64,000 bases of DNA, taken from the NCBI GenBank assembly GCA_036365145.1, contig JAEOAD010000029.1:22243001-22307000 (forward strand), written 5' to 3'. Position numbers and translations under genes: made by a program. The notes under the pieces are model-generated. The model saw only the letters and a program-made list of their open reading frames with translations. It had not been told where the DNA came from and did no database searches. Below, in pieces: positions 1-11,108 of this stretch (its first letter is position 1; every line of letters begins with the position of its first letter). This stretch comes from Orientallactaga sibirica. Taxonomy: Eukaryota; Chordata; Mammalia; Rodentia; Dipodidae.

Positions 1-125
1 GCATCTGGAGTTCGTTTGCAGTGGCTGGAGGCCCTGGCGCTCCCATTCTCTCTCTCTCTCTCTTTCTACCTGCCTATTTCTGTATCTCTCTCTCTCAAAT
101 AAATAAATAAATAATAAAATATTAA
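1..125 (+). mobile_element. DIP SINE, 3' part cut by the window edge
   Basis: The body (GCATCTGGAGTT, GTTTGCAGTGGCTGGAGGCC, CT-rich run) and an (AAAT)n tail match the full copies further in. The tRNA-like head lies outside the window. A (CAA)n run follows at 145-172. Confidence 0.85.
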
Positions 126-249
126 AAAAAAGATTAAAAAAAAACAACAGCAACAACAACAACAACAACAAAAATCTATGGGGTTTACTGTGTGGACCAT
201 ACATGTTAAGGGGAGAACACACATGTTTTAATAAGAAAAGGGTATGGAG

Positions 250-565
250 GGCTGGAGAGATGGCTTAGCTGTTAAGGAGCCTGCCTGCTAAACCTAAGAA
301 GCTCCGTTAGATTCTCCAGGTCCCATGTTTAGTCAGACATAAAATGATGCAATGCTGCACTTTCCCACAAGGGGGCAGGTGCATCTGGAGTTCTTTCACA
401 ACAGCTGACAGGCCGCTGGAGTGCCCACTCTCTGTCTCTCTATCTCTCTCTTTCTCTGTCTCTAAGAAAGAAAAAGAAAAAGAAAAGAAAAGAAAGAAAA
501 GAAAAGAAGAAAAGAAAAGAAAAGAAAAGAAAAGAAAAGAAAAGAAAAGAAAAGAAGAAAAGAAC
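250..565 (+). mobile_element. DIP SINE, subfamily with internal insertion
   Basis: The SINE head is followed by an extra segment of about 35 bp before the CAAGGGGGC motif, shared with the copy at 22555 and absent from the other copies. Target duplication AGGGTATGGAG occurs at 239-249 and 566-576. The tail has expanded into a long (GAAAA)n tract, so the insertion is fairly young but the tail has mutated. Confidence 0.88.
463..563 (+). repeat. (GAAAA)n/(GAAA)n purine tract in a SINE tail
   Basis: About 100 bp of pure A/G on the + strand. It produces several spurious Lys/Glu/Arg-rich or Phe/Ser-rich open frames on the two strands. Homopurine tracts of this length can adopt triplex structures and are often length-polymorphic. 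Confidence 0.9.
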
Positions 566-576
566 AGGGTATGGAG

Positions 577-1131
577 CCATGAGACCAGAGTGTGAGGATA
601 GAGTTGGGTTGGGCAGACATTCTTCTGGAATATAATTTCCAAAATGTAGATACAAATAATAGAATTCTAATGATGATTTTGAATGTGAGGGACAAAATGA
701 CTATACTGGAAGCAAGAAGAATTATTTTGGGGTCACCCCATCTATTCAAGTGAGATAGTTTTTGGAACTGAGCAGATTAGCAGTAGAGACAGACAGGGCA
801 GCTGGGATGACTAGTCACTGGGAGTGGAATTGATTATTATGTAAATAGTATTATTTTCTGAAAAAAAATTAAGGTGAGTTTTGAAAAAAGAGCTTATTGA
901 GGGTAAAAAGAAGTAAGGAAGAGGATGAAAGCAAAAAAAGTATCATTTGCAGCTAAGGGAAGCAGATGAAGATCTAGATAGATGTAGAGGTCGAAAAGTC
1001 CAGGATTCCTTGCTTGGTGGTATAGTGTGGCAGTGCACAGGAATGGCCAATCATGGCAGGTGCAACATAAAAAGTCTTCACAGTACTAGGGTCATGTGAA
1101 GCATTGGAATGACAGACAACAGCACAGCCTA
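577..1131. other. No recognised feature
   Basis: A/G-rich DNA without a recognised repeat family, gene signal or long frame. Confidence 0.6.
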
Positions 1132-1605
1132 AATTACCTACAGTTGTCATTTAAGCACTTGGTCCACAGCTCTTGGCACTGTTTTGAAAGGGTGTGTAAC
1201 TTTTTTTTTTTTTTTTTTTTTCGAGGTAGGGTCTCACTCTAGCTCAGGCTGACCTGGAATTCACTATGTAGTCTCAGGGTGGCCTCGATCTCATGGCAAT
1301 CATCCTACCTCTGCCTCCTGAGTGCTGGGATTAAAGGTGTGCACCACCACGCCAGGCTAGGATGTGTAACTTTTAAGAAGTGGAATCTAGTTAGGGGAAG
1401 TGGGTCACTGGGAGAGGGCCTTGAAGTTTTATGGTATGTCCTCATTTCCTGTTGAATCTCTCTGCTTCCAGACTGTGGACCACTGTGACCAGTTGTCTCG
1501 AACTCCTACCACCATACTTTTTTTTTTTACCATGATGGACTTTGTTTCTTCTCAATTCATGAGCTGAAGTAAATCCTTACTCTCTTAAGTTGCTTTTTTA
1601 CATAC
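1132..1605 (+). mobile_element. MaLR (ORR1/MT-like) LTR, split by a B1
   Basis: Segments such as CACTTGGTCC, AGTGGGTCACTGGGAG, GGCCTTGAAGTTTTAT, CATGATGGACTTTG and the AAGTAAATCC polyadenylation region follow the order of rodent MaLR LTRs. A B1 at 1201-1358 interrupts it, so the LTR is the older insertion. Confidence 0.7.
1201..1358 (-). mobile_element. B1 SINE
   Basis: Antisense B1 with its poly(A) tail as T(22) on the left and the 5' end at CCACCACGCCAGGC. Near-perfect target duplication GTGTGTAAC/ATGTGTAAC flanks it inside the MaLR LTR. Confidence 0.93.
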
Positions 1606-1644
1606 AATGAGAAAAGGAGCCCATATACCTATAAATAACATGTT

Positions 1645-1833
1645 CTTTTTTTTGGGGGGGGGGTTATGTTTTATTTTTTTATTTTTTAATTTTTTCGAGG
1701 TAGGGTTTCACTCTGGCCCAGGCTGACCTGGAATTAACTACGTAGTCTCACGGTGGCCTTGAACTCATGGCAATCCCCCTACCTCTGCCTTCCCAGTGCT
1801 GGGATTAAAGGCATGTGCCACCACACCCAACTA
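1645..1833 (-). mobile_element. B1 SINE
   Basis: Exact 12-bp target duplication AAATAACATGTT at 1633-1644 and 1834-1845. The A-tail side is unusual, with a G(10) run and mixed T-rich filler before the GAGGTAGGG motif. Confidence 0.93.
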
Positions 1834-1849
1834 AAATAACATGTTTTGA

Positions 1850-2232
1850 CTAAAGTTATTCTTAATACAAAGCAAAACTCTTCTAGTACACCTAATTCCT
1901 CACCTTCTATCAGGCCAGCTTGGGTCCACTCCTATAGTGACTGCAGGCTTCCAAGAACAGCAAGATAGAAGTCTTAGCATCTGTCACTTCTCAAGATGCA
2001 TTACCTAGCCATCACTGTTGTCTATAGACCAAAGCTAGTCACATGGTCAGCCTGACTCAAAGGTAGAGAAAGAGGCTCCATCTCTTGATGGGAAAGGAAG
2101 AATTTATGGTTCTTTCTTGTAGATTAAATACAGCAGCAGTGGCTTAATGTCACTACCACTGTAAATATTAAATGCTCTCAGCTGATGTTTTATTTCTTAA
2201 GCCCCCAACATCTATAGCATCTATAAATACCA
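1850..2232. other. No recognised feature
   Basis: Unique-looking sequence; no motif or frame I can support. Confidence 0.5.
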
Positions 2233-2372
2233 AGAACTAGCAGTGTGAGCACCATGGCAGCTTGTTAGAAATGCATAATCTCAGGCTCCACTTGGAACAT
2301 CAGGACTCAGAATCTACATTTTTACGGGATCCCCAGGTGATTCATAAGCCTGCTAAGATTTTAGAAGCACTG
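2233..2372. mobile_element. MER20-like hAT fragment
   Basis: The phrases GCAGCTTGTTAGAAATGC, AATCTCAGGC, GATCCCCAGGTGATTC and AGAAGCACTG occur in the order remembered for the eutherian MER20 non-autonomous hAT-Charlie element. If right, it predates the rodent radiation and should exist at the orthologous human locus. Confidence 0.55.
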
Positions 2373-2640
2373 TAGCTTTTTGCCTGTCTTCATAATTCCC
2401 TTTCCTAAGGTTGATATGCTCTCCTGTTGAGTGATAGATCTTTGATTTTTAAAGGTGCCAAAACTGTTTCCTTCTTCACAATTGAAACAGAACAAACACA
2501 AGTTTAAACAGTAAAGCAGGTTGCTTCACAGCATGAGTAGCTGGAGAGAGAGGGATAACATTTTTCTGCTCAATTGTACTTTGCTTATAAAAATAGCAAT
2601 TTGAAATTAAAATGCCAGTACATAAATATTTTAAATATTG

Positions 2641-2852
2641 TGGCCTGGAGAGATTGCTCAGTGGTTAAAGATGCCTTTTTTTCAATGGTTGTGTTTGGCT
2701 CCCCAGTATTCATGTAAAGCCAGGTGCACTAAGTGGCACATGCATCTGGATTTTTTTTACAGTGGCAGGAGGCCCTGGTGTGCCCATACTGTCTCCATTT
2801 GCCCCCTCTGTCCCTCTCTCTTCCTTTCTCTCTCAAATAAAAAAAATATATA
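2641..2852 (+). mobile_element. DIP SINE
   Basis: Diverged copy: the head is GGCCTGGAGAGATTGC and the region between the boxes is altered. Imperfect target duplication of about 13 bp (ATTTTAAATATTG/ATTTTTAAATGTTG). A short frame through it is an artefact. Confidence 0.85.
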
Positions 2853-3062
2853 TATTTTTAAATGTTGCATTTGTCTGGGATATACCATTTACAAGCTAGA
2901 GCAATTTAAAGCAATTAGAACAAGAAGCATATGCTTGAAATGACCTTTGACATGGCTGAACCTTAACTGGACTTTGTTTTCCTGAAGTTTCTGAAATTGA
3001 CTCTTAAATTTTAATTGACAATTTAAATATATACCTAACATAGCACAGCCCCAAGTACTCTT

Positions 3063-3870
3063 TAAGATTTTTTAATAATTTATTTTTATTTATATTATTC
3101 TAATTTTACATTCATAATGGTGACTCCATTATCCTCCTCCCTGTCCTCCCTCTTCCATAGGGACCCTCATCAATGGTGAATGTGGGTCATGCATTGTGGG
3201 GGTAGTCAAGAGTTATGGGGGATAGGCCAAGTCTCTGTGGATAATGTCCCAACTTGTGGCTCTAACATTCTTTCCGCCCCCTCTTCTGAAAATTTCCCTG
3301 AGCCACATTGGGGTCATTTTAGTTCTGCTTTAGTGATGAGGTTTTTGGGAGCCTCTGTGTCTCTAGATATCTGGCTTAGTAGGAGTTGGATGTTCTCTGT
3401 GATTATCTCCTTCAGCCTTTTTTTCTGGTGTCATGATCATCAAGAACGCTGAACTCTTGCCCTTCCCCTGCATTACTCTATGGTTTCAGCTGGGGCCCTG
3501 GTGAGGTATGATTGGCTGATCCTCCTTTCAGGTTCGTTGTCCATCTGAAAAAAGATAAGCAAATTCTCCAAAGGAGAGAGAAGTTAGTACTAGATCTATG
3601 GGCTGGCCATAGATATCTTGGAGGGAATTTTACATGGGTAGGCCCTCTTCTAGCCCACATTTGGTGGTATCTTGATTGGAGACTGTGCTCTACGTGGTTT
3701 TGACTTATTTCCCAGTTCCAGCAATGAGTTCCATTCCACTGAATGGATATATTAGCCAAATCAAGAGCAGTTGGTTGCCCACCATGGCTGTGTGCCACTA
3801 CTGCACTTGTTTGAGCATTACATCAGGTTGTTTACTGCTGGGTATCTTAGACTGCAAGTTGTTTGGACCA
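3063..3870 (-). mobile_element. L1 3' end (rodent L1 3' UTR), antisense
   Basis: Read on the - strand, it matches the + strand segment at 15815-16290 over several hundred bases (for example CCCCAGCTGAAACCA, AATGTTAGAGCCACA, GGGACATTATCCACAGAG), and its terminus (GGAGGATAATGGAGTCACCA) matches 56604-56716. The A-rich tail lies on the left near 3063. No reading frame survives; this is 3' untranslated sequence of a 5'-truncated copy. The right boundary is uncertain. Confidence 0.8.
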
Positions 3871-3879
3871 ATGTTGGCC

Positions 3880-5000
3880 ATTTGTTAAAATGATTCCACT
3901 AGCAGAATTCACTAAGCATCCAGCAAGTGCAGGCTGCAAGTCTAATCTTGTAAGACACACAAATGTCCTGTGTCTTGGAGAATTCTCCTCATTTTGTACT
4001 TCAGAAATGGGTAGTGGTGGGTGTGGGGGGAGATTTAGGAAGGGGAAAGACAGTATCTTTGATAAAACAACTTCATTTCACTTGGCTGTGTTACTGTAAG
4101 TAACATTTGGAGGACATGAAGCTTTTTTCTCAAGTCTTGGCTTTCATTTAAGTAAAAGAAACTGGTTAAAACTTCCAAGACCTCCCTTAGTTTAGCTAGA
4201 AGCTGAACAGAAAGAGAGAGAGATAGAGACTGCCATATAATGAATGCTATCCTGTGTGAAGTTTGCTTGAGCTTTTTTTCTTCTTCTTCTTCTTAAAATA
4301 TATTTCCTCCTAATGCTATATGGACTGTGTACCATTTGGAGTCCTTGTACTGTCAATCAAAGTATATGTAGGTATGCTGTAGGTGTGCAGATACATTAAT
4401 GAAAAAAGCTACATCTTTGTACAGATATATTAGAGAAAATTAAAATAGAACCACATGGAAGAAAAAAAAATGAAGGGAAAGGATCTGTTGTATGTAAAAT
4501 TAAGCTGAGCTTCTCTGAAAAGGTATCATTTGAGTTGAAACATGATTTTTGAGTAAGAACCACTGTGTAAAGAATGGTGTGGATGTACATTCTCTGCAGA
4601 AATAGTAATGTGGACCAAAGCCCTGTGCACAGATAGGCTACCCGCTGTGAAGTGGCGAGAAGGTTGGTGACAGTGAGAAAAGAAGGAAGATAAAATGTCC
4701 AGGAACCTTCTAATGAGTTTTCATAAATACCAGCAACTTCCCAAGCTCCACAAAAGTACTTTATAGGGTGATTTCCCAACTCAGACAAAACAAGAGTACT
4801 TTAATTCCACATATTCCTCAAACCTATGAGAACAGTCCATGTTCCCAATGTAGACAGGGAATTCACAGCAACGAAAACCTTGGCCTCTTGTATGAACTGA
4901 CACTGATGACATTATGTGATTTTAACCCTTTTATGGAGCAACTAGTACAATTGTGTACCAACCAGCCCTTTGACTCTGTAAAAGCTAAACATGACTGTGA
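3880..5000. other. No recognised feature
   Basis: About 1.1 kb of AT-rich DNA. Frames of 78-130 codons here show no family resemblance, codon pattern or splice context that would support a gene. Confidence 0.5.
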
Positions 5001-5017
5001 TATAATATTCCTTTTCT

Positions 5018-5216
5018 TTTATTTATTTGTTTGAGAGAGACAGAGAAAGAGACAGACAGAGTGAATATGGGTGTACCAGGGCCTCCTTCACTGCAAACAA
5101 AGTCCACATGCACGCTCCACTTAGTAATCTGGCTTTACATGGGCACTGGGGAATCGAATCTGGGCCCACAGACTTTGCAAGCAACACATTTAACTACTGA
5201 GTAATCTCTCCAGCAG
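5018..5216 (-). mobile_element. DIP SINE
   Basis: Exact 15-bp target duplication TAATATTCCTTTTCT at 5003-5017 and 5217-5231. The head ends at CTCTCCAGCAG on the + strand. Good preservation of the duplication implies a relatively recent insertion. Confidence 0.93.
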
Positions 5217-5231
5217 TAATATTCCTTTTCT

Positions 5232-6235
5232 GCGGAGTTTATCTGGAGTAGAACTAGCAAGGGAGGAGACAGAGCAATAATACTTTCCCCCTGGGTTCTA
5301 ACTTTTCTCAGCCTCTTTCTACCATCTGTTGCTCTTGAGTAGAAAAAAAAAGTTGACAGAACACAATGGTCATACACATTCAGAAATCTCATTTTGCATG
5401 TGAGAGTTTGGAATCATGAAGAAGTTCCTCAGACTGTCCCTATACCTACAATTCAATCTAAACATAACTCATCAAAGTCATGGTAGCAGGTGATAATCCT
5501 GCTGAATACCTTTGTCCAAATACATCATCTGCTGTGTCCTACTGAGTGTCTTGCTTTCTTGGTAAATGATGCTTATTTTGACCTTCTATAGAAAGCACAT
5601 TTTTATGCTGATTCTAACCCCTACTAAATATCACACTCTATAACATGTCTCCATTCTCACTCCAGACCATTTATTATTCCATCCACAGCCCATAGATACA
5701 CCTGTCCATCCAGTAGCGATGTTCTGGATAGTTACTATGTAAGTTAAGTGCTAAGGGATATAAAATATTTGGGATAGTATCTCCTTCTTTGGAGCATTCA
5801 CTTTTTAGGAGGGTAATCACACTCACAGAAGGCTGTTGAACTAGAATTCATCCCCAAATTAAATCAGCTGTTAAATATTTTCTTAAACTGATCTACAAAT
5901 ATTTCTTCACTGTACCACACCACTTCCAGTTTGTTCACTCAAATAGTATTTTTGATGTATTGAACATATGGTTGTTATGCTTACGTTTAAGTTCTTATTT
6001 AGCCTTGTTAGTGATTCTTGGTGATATAAGAGGTAGAAGTTAGACCAGAGGATGCCTAAGATTTATTTTATCTCTGACAGGAGTTGAGAAATGCAGGATG
6101 CTTAGTGCCAAGGCATTTGTGTCATGATTAAATGATGTTTATCTAACTTATGTGCTGGAGGAGGTTCTAACTATACTGTAACTGTCTACTGGCTTAGAAA
6201 CAGGAACTAGAATATTGAAAAATAAAACTGTCACA
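5232..6235. other. Mostly unrecognised; possible L2/MIR trace
   Basis: Around 5725-5770 the phrase TTACTATGTAAGTTAAGTGCTAAGGGATA resembles in part the 'tactatgtgccaggcactgtgctaag' block of MIR/L2, but it is too short to call firmly. The rest is unassigned. Confidence 0.35.
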
Positions 6236-6455
6236 TTCTGGAGAGATTGCTTAGTGGTTAAGGCACTTGTCTGCAAAGCCTAAGGGCCCAGGTTCAATTC
6301 CACAGTTCCCACATAAGCCAGGTATCCAAGGTAGTACATGCATCTGGAGTTCATTTGCAGTGGCTAGAGGTCCTGGCATGCCCATTTTTCTCTCTCTCTC
6401 TCTCTCCTCTTTTTCTCTTTCTCTCTCTCAAATAAATAAATAAAATTAAATTAAA
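6236..6455 (+). mobile_element. DIP SINE
   Basis: Head slightly truncated (starts at CTGGAGAGATTGC). The B-box GGTTCAATTCC is intact. CT-rich body and AAATAAATAAAT tail are present. Approximate target duplication AAAATAAAACTGTCA/AAAATAAAATTATCA. Confidence 0.9.
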
Positions 6456-6544
6456 AAATAAAATTATCAAACAACTAGCCCTTTTTCAATGTTTACTGGT
6501 GTGTGTGTTATTCCTCAATAGTTCATCCATCTTTTTTGTTGTTT

Positions 6545-6655
6545 TGTTTTTTTTGAGAACAGGTATCTCACTGGCCTAGAGCTTGCCAAGTAGTCTAGAT
6601 TGGCTGGCCAGTGAGCCTTGGGGAGCTTCCCCAGCATTGGGATTACAACATATCA
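6545..6655 (-). mobile_element. B4-type SINE fragment
   Basis: Antisense block TATCTCACTGGCCTAGAGCT, GGCTGGCCAGTGAGCC, AGCATTGGGATTACA matches the middle of the longer B4 copies. The ends are lost. Confidence 0.6.
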
Positions 6656-6730
6656 CTTAAACCAGAGATTTTTTTCCAAGCCCTCACAGCAAAAAACAAA
6701 GGAGCCACAAGCCCACATTAAGCCAGCCTT

Positions 6731-6917
6731 ATTTTTATTTAGAGAAAGGGGCAGATGAGAGAGAGAGAGAGAATGGGCATTCCAGGGCCTCTAGCCCCTG
6801 CAAATGAACTCCAGATGCATGTGTTACCTTATGCATCTGGCTTTACGTGGGTCCTGGGGAATCAAACCTGGGTCCTTTGCAGGCAAAGACCTTAACCACT
6901 AAGCTATCTCTCCAGCC
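6731..6917 (-). mobile_element. DIP SINE
   Basis: Target duplication CCAGCCTT at 6723-6730 and 6918-6925. Complete from the T-rich tail side to the CTCTCCAGC head. Confidence 0.92.
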
Positions 6918-6925
6918 CCAGCCTT

Positions 6926-8196
6926 CTTTTTCTTGTACTGCTGTACCTGAGACTCAAGGTTCAACATGGGAGGTATTAAAATGATCCTACAAAACAGGAT
7001 TTTGGTGTGTGTTCAATTGCATTATGAGATTACATGAACATTGGATGTTAGGGATTCATTTCTACACTCCATGAATTGCTGTCATAGGAAGACTCATCTT
7101 TTACCACGCTACTACATATGGGATCCCAGCCTGGTTTGTATTCTGTACAGATTAATTGTGTCCAAATAGTAACTACCCCATGTAGGTGAGTACTCATTTT
7201 AGAAACAGAAAAATTACCTAAAAGAATTTAAATCCACCAATGGTACTAATTAATTTCAATGTAATTGATGTTTGAAAACTATGTATCCATTTGAACACTA
7301 TTCAATGAAAATCAACCTTTTGTTCGTAATACAATTGCCTAACAAGGGATGGTGAATAGCAACCAATTTTTGAAGGGATTTTGTTTGTGGTGGTGTTTGC
7401 TTTGTTTCAAACAACTAAATAGTTGTTCGACAAAATGAAACTGGCACATTACCAAAGTGTCAACTTCTCTTATGACTCAGACAAGGATTTTTTTCTTTAT
7501 ATAACATTGTGAATAGTATATGTCTGCTATAAGCTCTTAATGTCACAAAGGCTTTAACACTCTTCCTGAGATCGAAGTAAAAGGTGCAGGATATTATTCC
7601 ACCCATGTGGAGAGCAAAGTACTGCTTGCTTTGATGGTTTTCTCTTTCAAAAGCTAAAATGGGCAGGAAAAAAAGAGCAACTCCATGTGACTTTGGTGAT
7701 CTGTATAGAGTAACTATATCTAGGTCTCCAATTCCAGAACTATACTTTTTACTTGGATTCCATGCCACCCAGCATAGCAGCCCAGCTGCCCTAAGAACGT
7801 TAGATTTATCAAGTAAACAGGATGTCACTTACCAACCATATAACTGCAGTGATGCCAGGAGGGTTAAAATGAGACATGCTCAGAAGTCTTCCAAAACTAT
7901 TTGATATCTGGAGCAAAGACATTACTAACCCATGTCTTGGGCCCTTCTGCAGCCCTAAGTGTCTTTTCTTGTGGCATGCTGGTAGGAAAAGAGGCAATGT
8001 TTTGAATCCAACTATTTTGAGAACAGAGAAGATCATATTATAAAGTAATAATCAAATGCCAGAAAATAATCTTTCTCTGATTCTGACATTTAGCAATGCT
8101 TTAATCCTGGACATTATTTTTCATCCATTTTATATTTTTGAGCAACTCAATGATTTGTTAACTATCAGTACCTAGTTTTCTTCATCTATAAAATAT
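6926..8196. other. Unique AT-rich stretch
   Basis: No repeat recognised. A TAAT-rich part near 7140-7380 (ACTAATTAATTTCAATGTAATTG) is the kind of homeodomain-site-rich sequence seen in some enhancers, but it is equally compatible with plain AT-rich DNA. A 122-codon antisense frame at 7460-7828 has no recognisable domain. Confidence 0.4.
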
Positions 8197-8204
8197 GACT
8201 TATG

Positions 8205-8432
8205 GGGCTGGAGAGATGGCTTAGTGGTTAAAGTGCTTGCCTGCAAAGCTGAAGGACCTATATTTGAATCCCCAGGACCCACGTAAGCCAGATGCACAAG
8301 GTGGCACATACATGCCTCTGGAGTTCATTTACAGTGGCCGGATTCCCTGGTGCTCCCATTCTTTATCTGTTTCTCTCCATCTCTCTCTCCCTCATTCTCG
8401 CTCATAAATAAATAAAAAATTTTAAGAAAGAG
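8205..8432 (+). mobile_element. DIP SINE, well-preserved reference copy
   Basis: Contains all family parts: the head GGGCTGGAGAGATGGC; an A-box-like TGGCTTAGTGG and a degenerate B-box downstream (TTTGAATCCCC); the GGACCCACGTAAGCCAGATGC block; a CT-rich body and an (AAAT)n tail. The paired boxes are those of a tRNA-derived pol III promoter. Exact target duplication GACTTATG at 8197-8204 and 8433-8440. Such elements move using L1 machinery. Confidence 0.94.
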
Positions 8433-8440
8433 GACTTATG

Positions 8441-8909
8441 ATCTTTCCTTAAAGCAAAAATTTCAAGAAAATAAAGATGAATGTACATCCACACAGATGT
8501 TTTCAAAGTTGTAGTCCACAGTTGTGTGGCATTTACATTATTTTGTCATTTTTGCAAGGCCTGATATTAAATAGTAGACACACAAAAACCATAATCATAT
8601 CCCCCTTTCTTTGACTAAACAATTACATTTCTCTTCAAAGTTGAGATGTGGATTGGAAAACAGCCTTGGAATCCTTCCAAGCTTCCGTTTTTGGTCAAGA
8701 GCACTTGACCTTGACTCTAGGACTAAACCACAGTGTCCCTTCTCAGGAAGGTGAGCTCCCTACCTCACAGAATGGACGGGCAAGGAGCAGAAGGAGCAGA
8801 TGACTGTCATGTGGAGGAATAGCTCTAAGTTCCATTTCTTGTTCAACATCAAGTATATTTTGAACACTTGACCTGACTATTCTGCCACTTCTGCATCGCC
8901 ATCACTGAA
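8441..8909. other. No recognised feature
   Basis: Around 8495-8525 the phrase TTTTCAAAGTTGTAGTCCACA is faintly like the terminus of hAT-Charlie MITEs, but it is not long enough to call. Confidence 0.4.
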
Positions 8910-9270
8910 TGTGGTAGTTTGAATATATAGCCCCTAATATATTCTGTGTTTATTAGCTTGTAGTTTGGATCTGCAGCCACCTGGCTGGAGTCAGTGTCAC
9001 TGGGAGGATGTTAGGGTCCAGCCCTAAGGTGTGGTGTTGTGTTTGAGATTCCAACCTAAAGATATGCAAAGTGTGCCTAGGAGGAGTTCCTGAAGTGTGC
9101 TGTGTGGTGTGGCTTTTGGTTTGGGACTTGTCTCTCTCCCTGCTTGCTCCTTTAAGAGGGGGCAAACTTCTTTCTACCATTATGGAACTTCCCCTGGATC
9201 TGTAAGCTTCAATGAATCCCTGCCTTTATAACTGCCTGGTCTGGAAGTTCATCTCAGTGAATCAGAGCCA
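8910..9270 (+). mobile_element. MaLR-like solo LTR
   Basis: Same LTR family as 59571-59941: shared TGTGGTAGTTTGAATA start, CTGCAGCCAC, GATATGCAAAGTGTGCCTAG, TATGGAACTTCCCCTGGAT, CTGGTCTGGAAGTTCATCTC. The 3' end is degraded and no target duplication is clear. A T(27) run follows at about 9291. Confidence 0.75.
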
Positions 9271-9290
9271 TCTCCCCAGCCTAAAATCTG

Positions 9291-9321
<31 letters not shown>

Positions 9322-10080
9322 ACATATATATGAGAACACTACATATTCTAATCCCAGTTACTCGTGGAAAGGTTTAGGTTTTGCCAATGTGTACATGCAC
9401 TCTTTGACTCTGATGAATGACAAAATTCAGTGTCTTCAGTGCTGAGAAATATTAATGTAAGTTTAGTCTTCACTGTGAATGTTTTGAATCAATACCTTAT
9501 TTCTGCTAACACGTTTTGCGAGGCTAGCTATGGCATGGATGATGATCTATACTCTAAGAAAAACTATAGGCCCTCTGAAGGTGCACCGTATTTTATTGTT
9601 GTTTAAAAATTTTTTTTAAGTGTATGGGCTTCAGGAACATTGTATATTCCTCTTGCTGATGAAGCACGCACTAGCCATGATTTCAAATGTGGGGGCGTTA
9701 GCGAAAATGAAATTTGAGACATTCCTGCTATATATAAAATTCCACACCACCACTGGGATCATTTCTTTTCCTTTCTAGAGAGCAAATTAATCACTGTGTA
9801 ATGAGCATGCTTAATTCTCTCTCCCTCTCCCCATTCTACTACTAGATTCTTACTCCTTGGAACCACTCAATCAAATTCAGTACAGGTCATTGTCAATGAA
9901 ATGCCCAGTGATTAAGTAACAGAGTGGCTTTCCTAATCCCCTCATTCTGTGCGGCTTTAAACCGGATCCGTGAATGGGTATATGCGTGTGTTCTGGAATT
10001 GGAGGGACTGTGTCATTTCCCGGAAAACCAGCGAACCTGTTTACCATCGTCATAGTAACACAGTTCAGATCTACATAGAT
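9271..10080. other. Unique stretch upstream of the CpG-rich block
   Basis: No repeat recognised apart from the T-tract. It includes CTATATATAAAA at about 9730 (TATA-like) and several TAAT/ATTA sites. It has a unique, non-repetitive texture, but nothing can be assigned. Confidence 0.4.
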
Positions 10081-10640
10081 TTAATCTAGAGAGGCAATTG
10101 TTCCCTGGCATGGGCGGCGGGGCACCCTAAGGGCAGGCTGCCGAGCCCTGCTCGTCTCCGCCCATTCCCCAGCTCTGACCTTGCGCAGTGGCGGGGGACA
10201 GCGAGGCCCCAGCGCCAGCCTGGCGGGACTGCCATGCTTCGGCCCTCGCCTTGCCTCGCCCCGCCCGCTGCTGCCCGCGTTACCATGACGATCAGAAAGT
10301 CTCCTTGCGGAGATGGGTGCCAAGGCTGCCTTATCCGTTTTCCAAAAGCGAGTCACTTTTTGAGTCCCTGGGCGTATGTGAGTTTTTTCCATTCTGTGCC
10401 AATCAGGGACAGAATTCCAAAACCAAGCCCAGCCACTTTGCAATGCGAGAGCGTGGAGCCCGCCAAGCCAGTCCAGCACACTGGGCCATATCCCAGTTTG
10501 TTCCCCTTGTATCCTGCCCTTGCCTTTCTAGGCACCTTTGAAGCGCATGGGATTTGGGCACTGAGAATAGAGCGACCGCTTTGAAAAGAACTGATTCTTG
10601 AAGGTGGGCCTCTTCTGCGAAGGCAGTGCGTGTCCTGAGG
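10081..10640. promoter_or_regulatory. CpG-rich block, candidate promoter/first exon
   Basis: By hand count about 19 CpG dinucleotides fall between 10100 and 10340, against almost none per comparable length elsewhere in the window. Promoter-type motifs: TGCGCAG at 10182-10188 (NRF1-like half), GTTACCATGACG at 10279-10290 (RFX/CRE-like), CCAATCAG at 10399-10406 (NF-Y CCAAT box). GC-rich open frames on both strands (for example 132 codons antisense) overlap each other and match no protein known to me; GC-rich DNA is stop-poor by chance. The direction of any transcript cannot be read. Alternatives are a remnant of a GC-rich retrocopy or a weak, non-promoter CpG island. Confidence 0.45.
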
Positions 10641-10719
10641 GATCCTGACCACGGATACCAACTGAGAAGAGGGTTCTGTTGAGGTCGGTGCTATTACCAG
10701 CCTTGCCTTTGTTCCAAGA

Positions 10720-11061
10720 TAGCTAACGTTTAGCAATACATTACACTTAGCCCAAAGATTCCCAAGACCGGCTGCAATGCACAGAGAGCATTATGACATT
10801 CTGGACTATGACCCCAACACATCCAGACTTTCTACTATAATAGAACTGCCAATGAGCTGGGTGGGGGCGGGCTCTGTATTTGTACATAAATCCTCTGGGT
10901 AATTTGATACGCATCCTATGTGGGAATTATTACACACATCTCCTTTCTTTCCTTTTATCACTAGCTTTTCTTCTTACTTAGTTCATTTTATTCACTTTAT
11001 TGTAATTGGTTTTTTAATCAAGTTTTTATTAATTTTTAGCTAGCATAAAAATGATTGGTTT

Positions 11062-11108
<47 letters not shown>

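Noticed and set aside
10081..10479. Overlapping 132- and 66-codon antisense frames and 117/116-codon sense frames in the CpG block
   Set aside because: Frames are open on both strands because GC-rich DNA has few stops. None resembles a protein, and they cannot all be coding.
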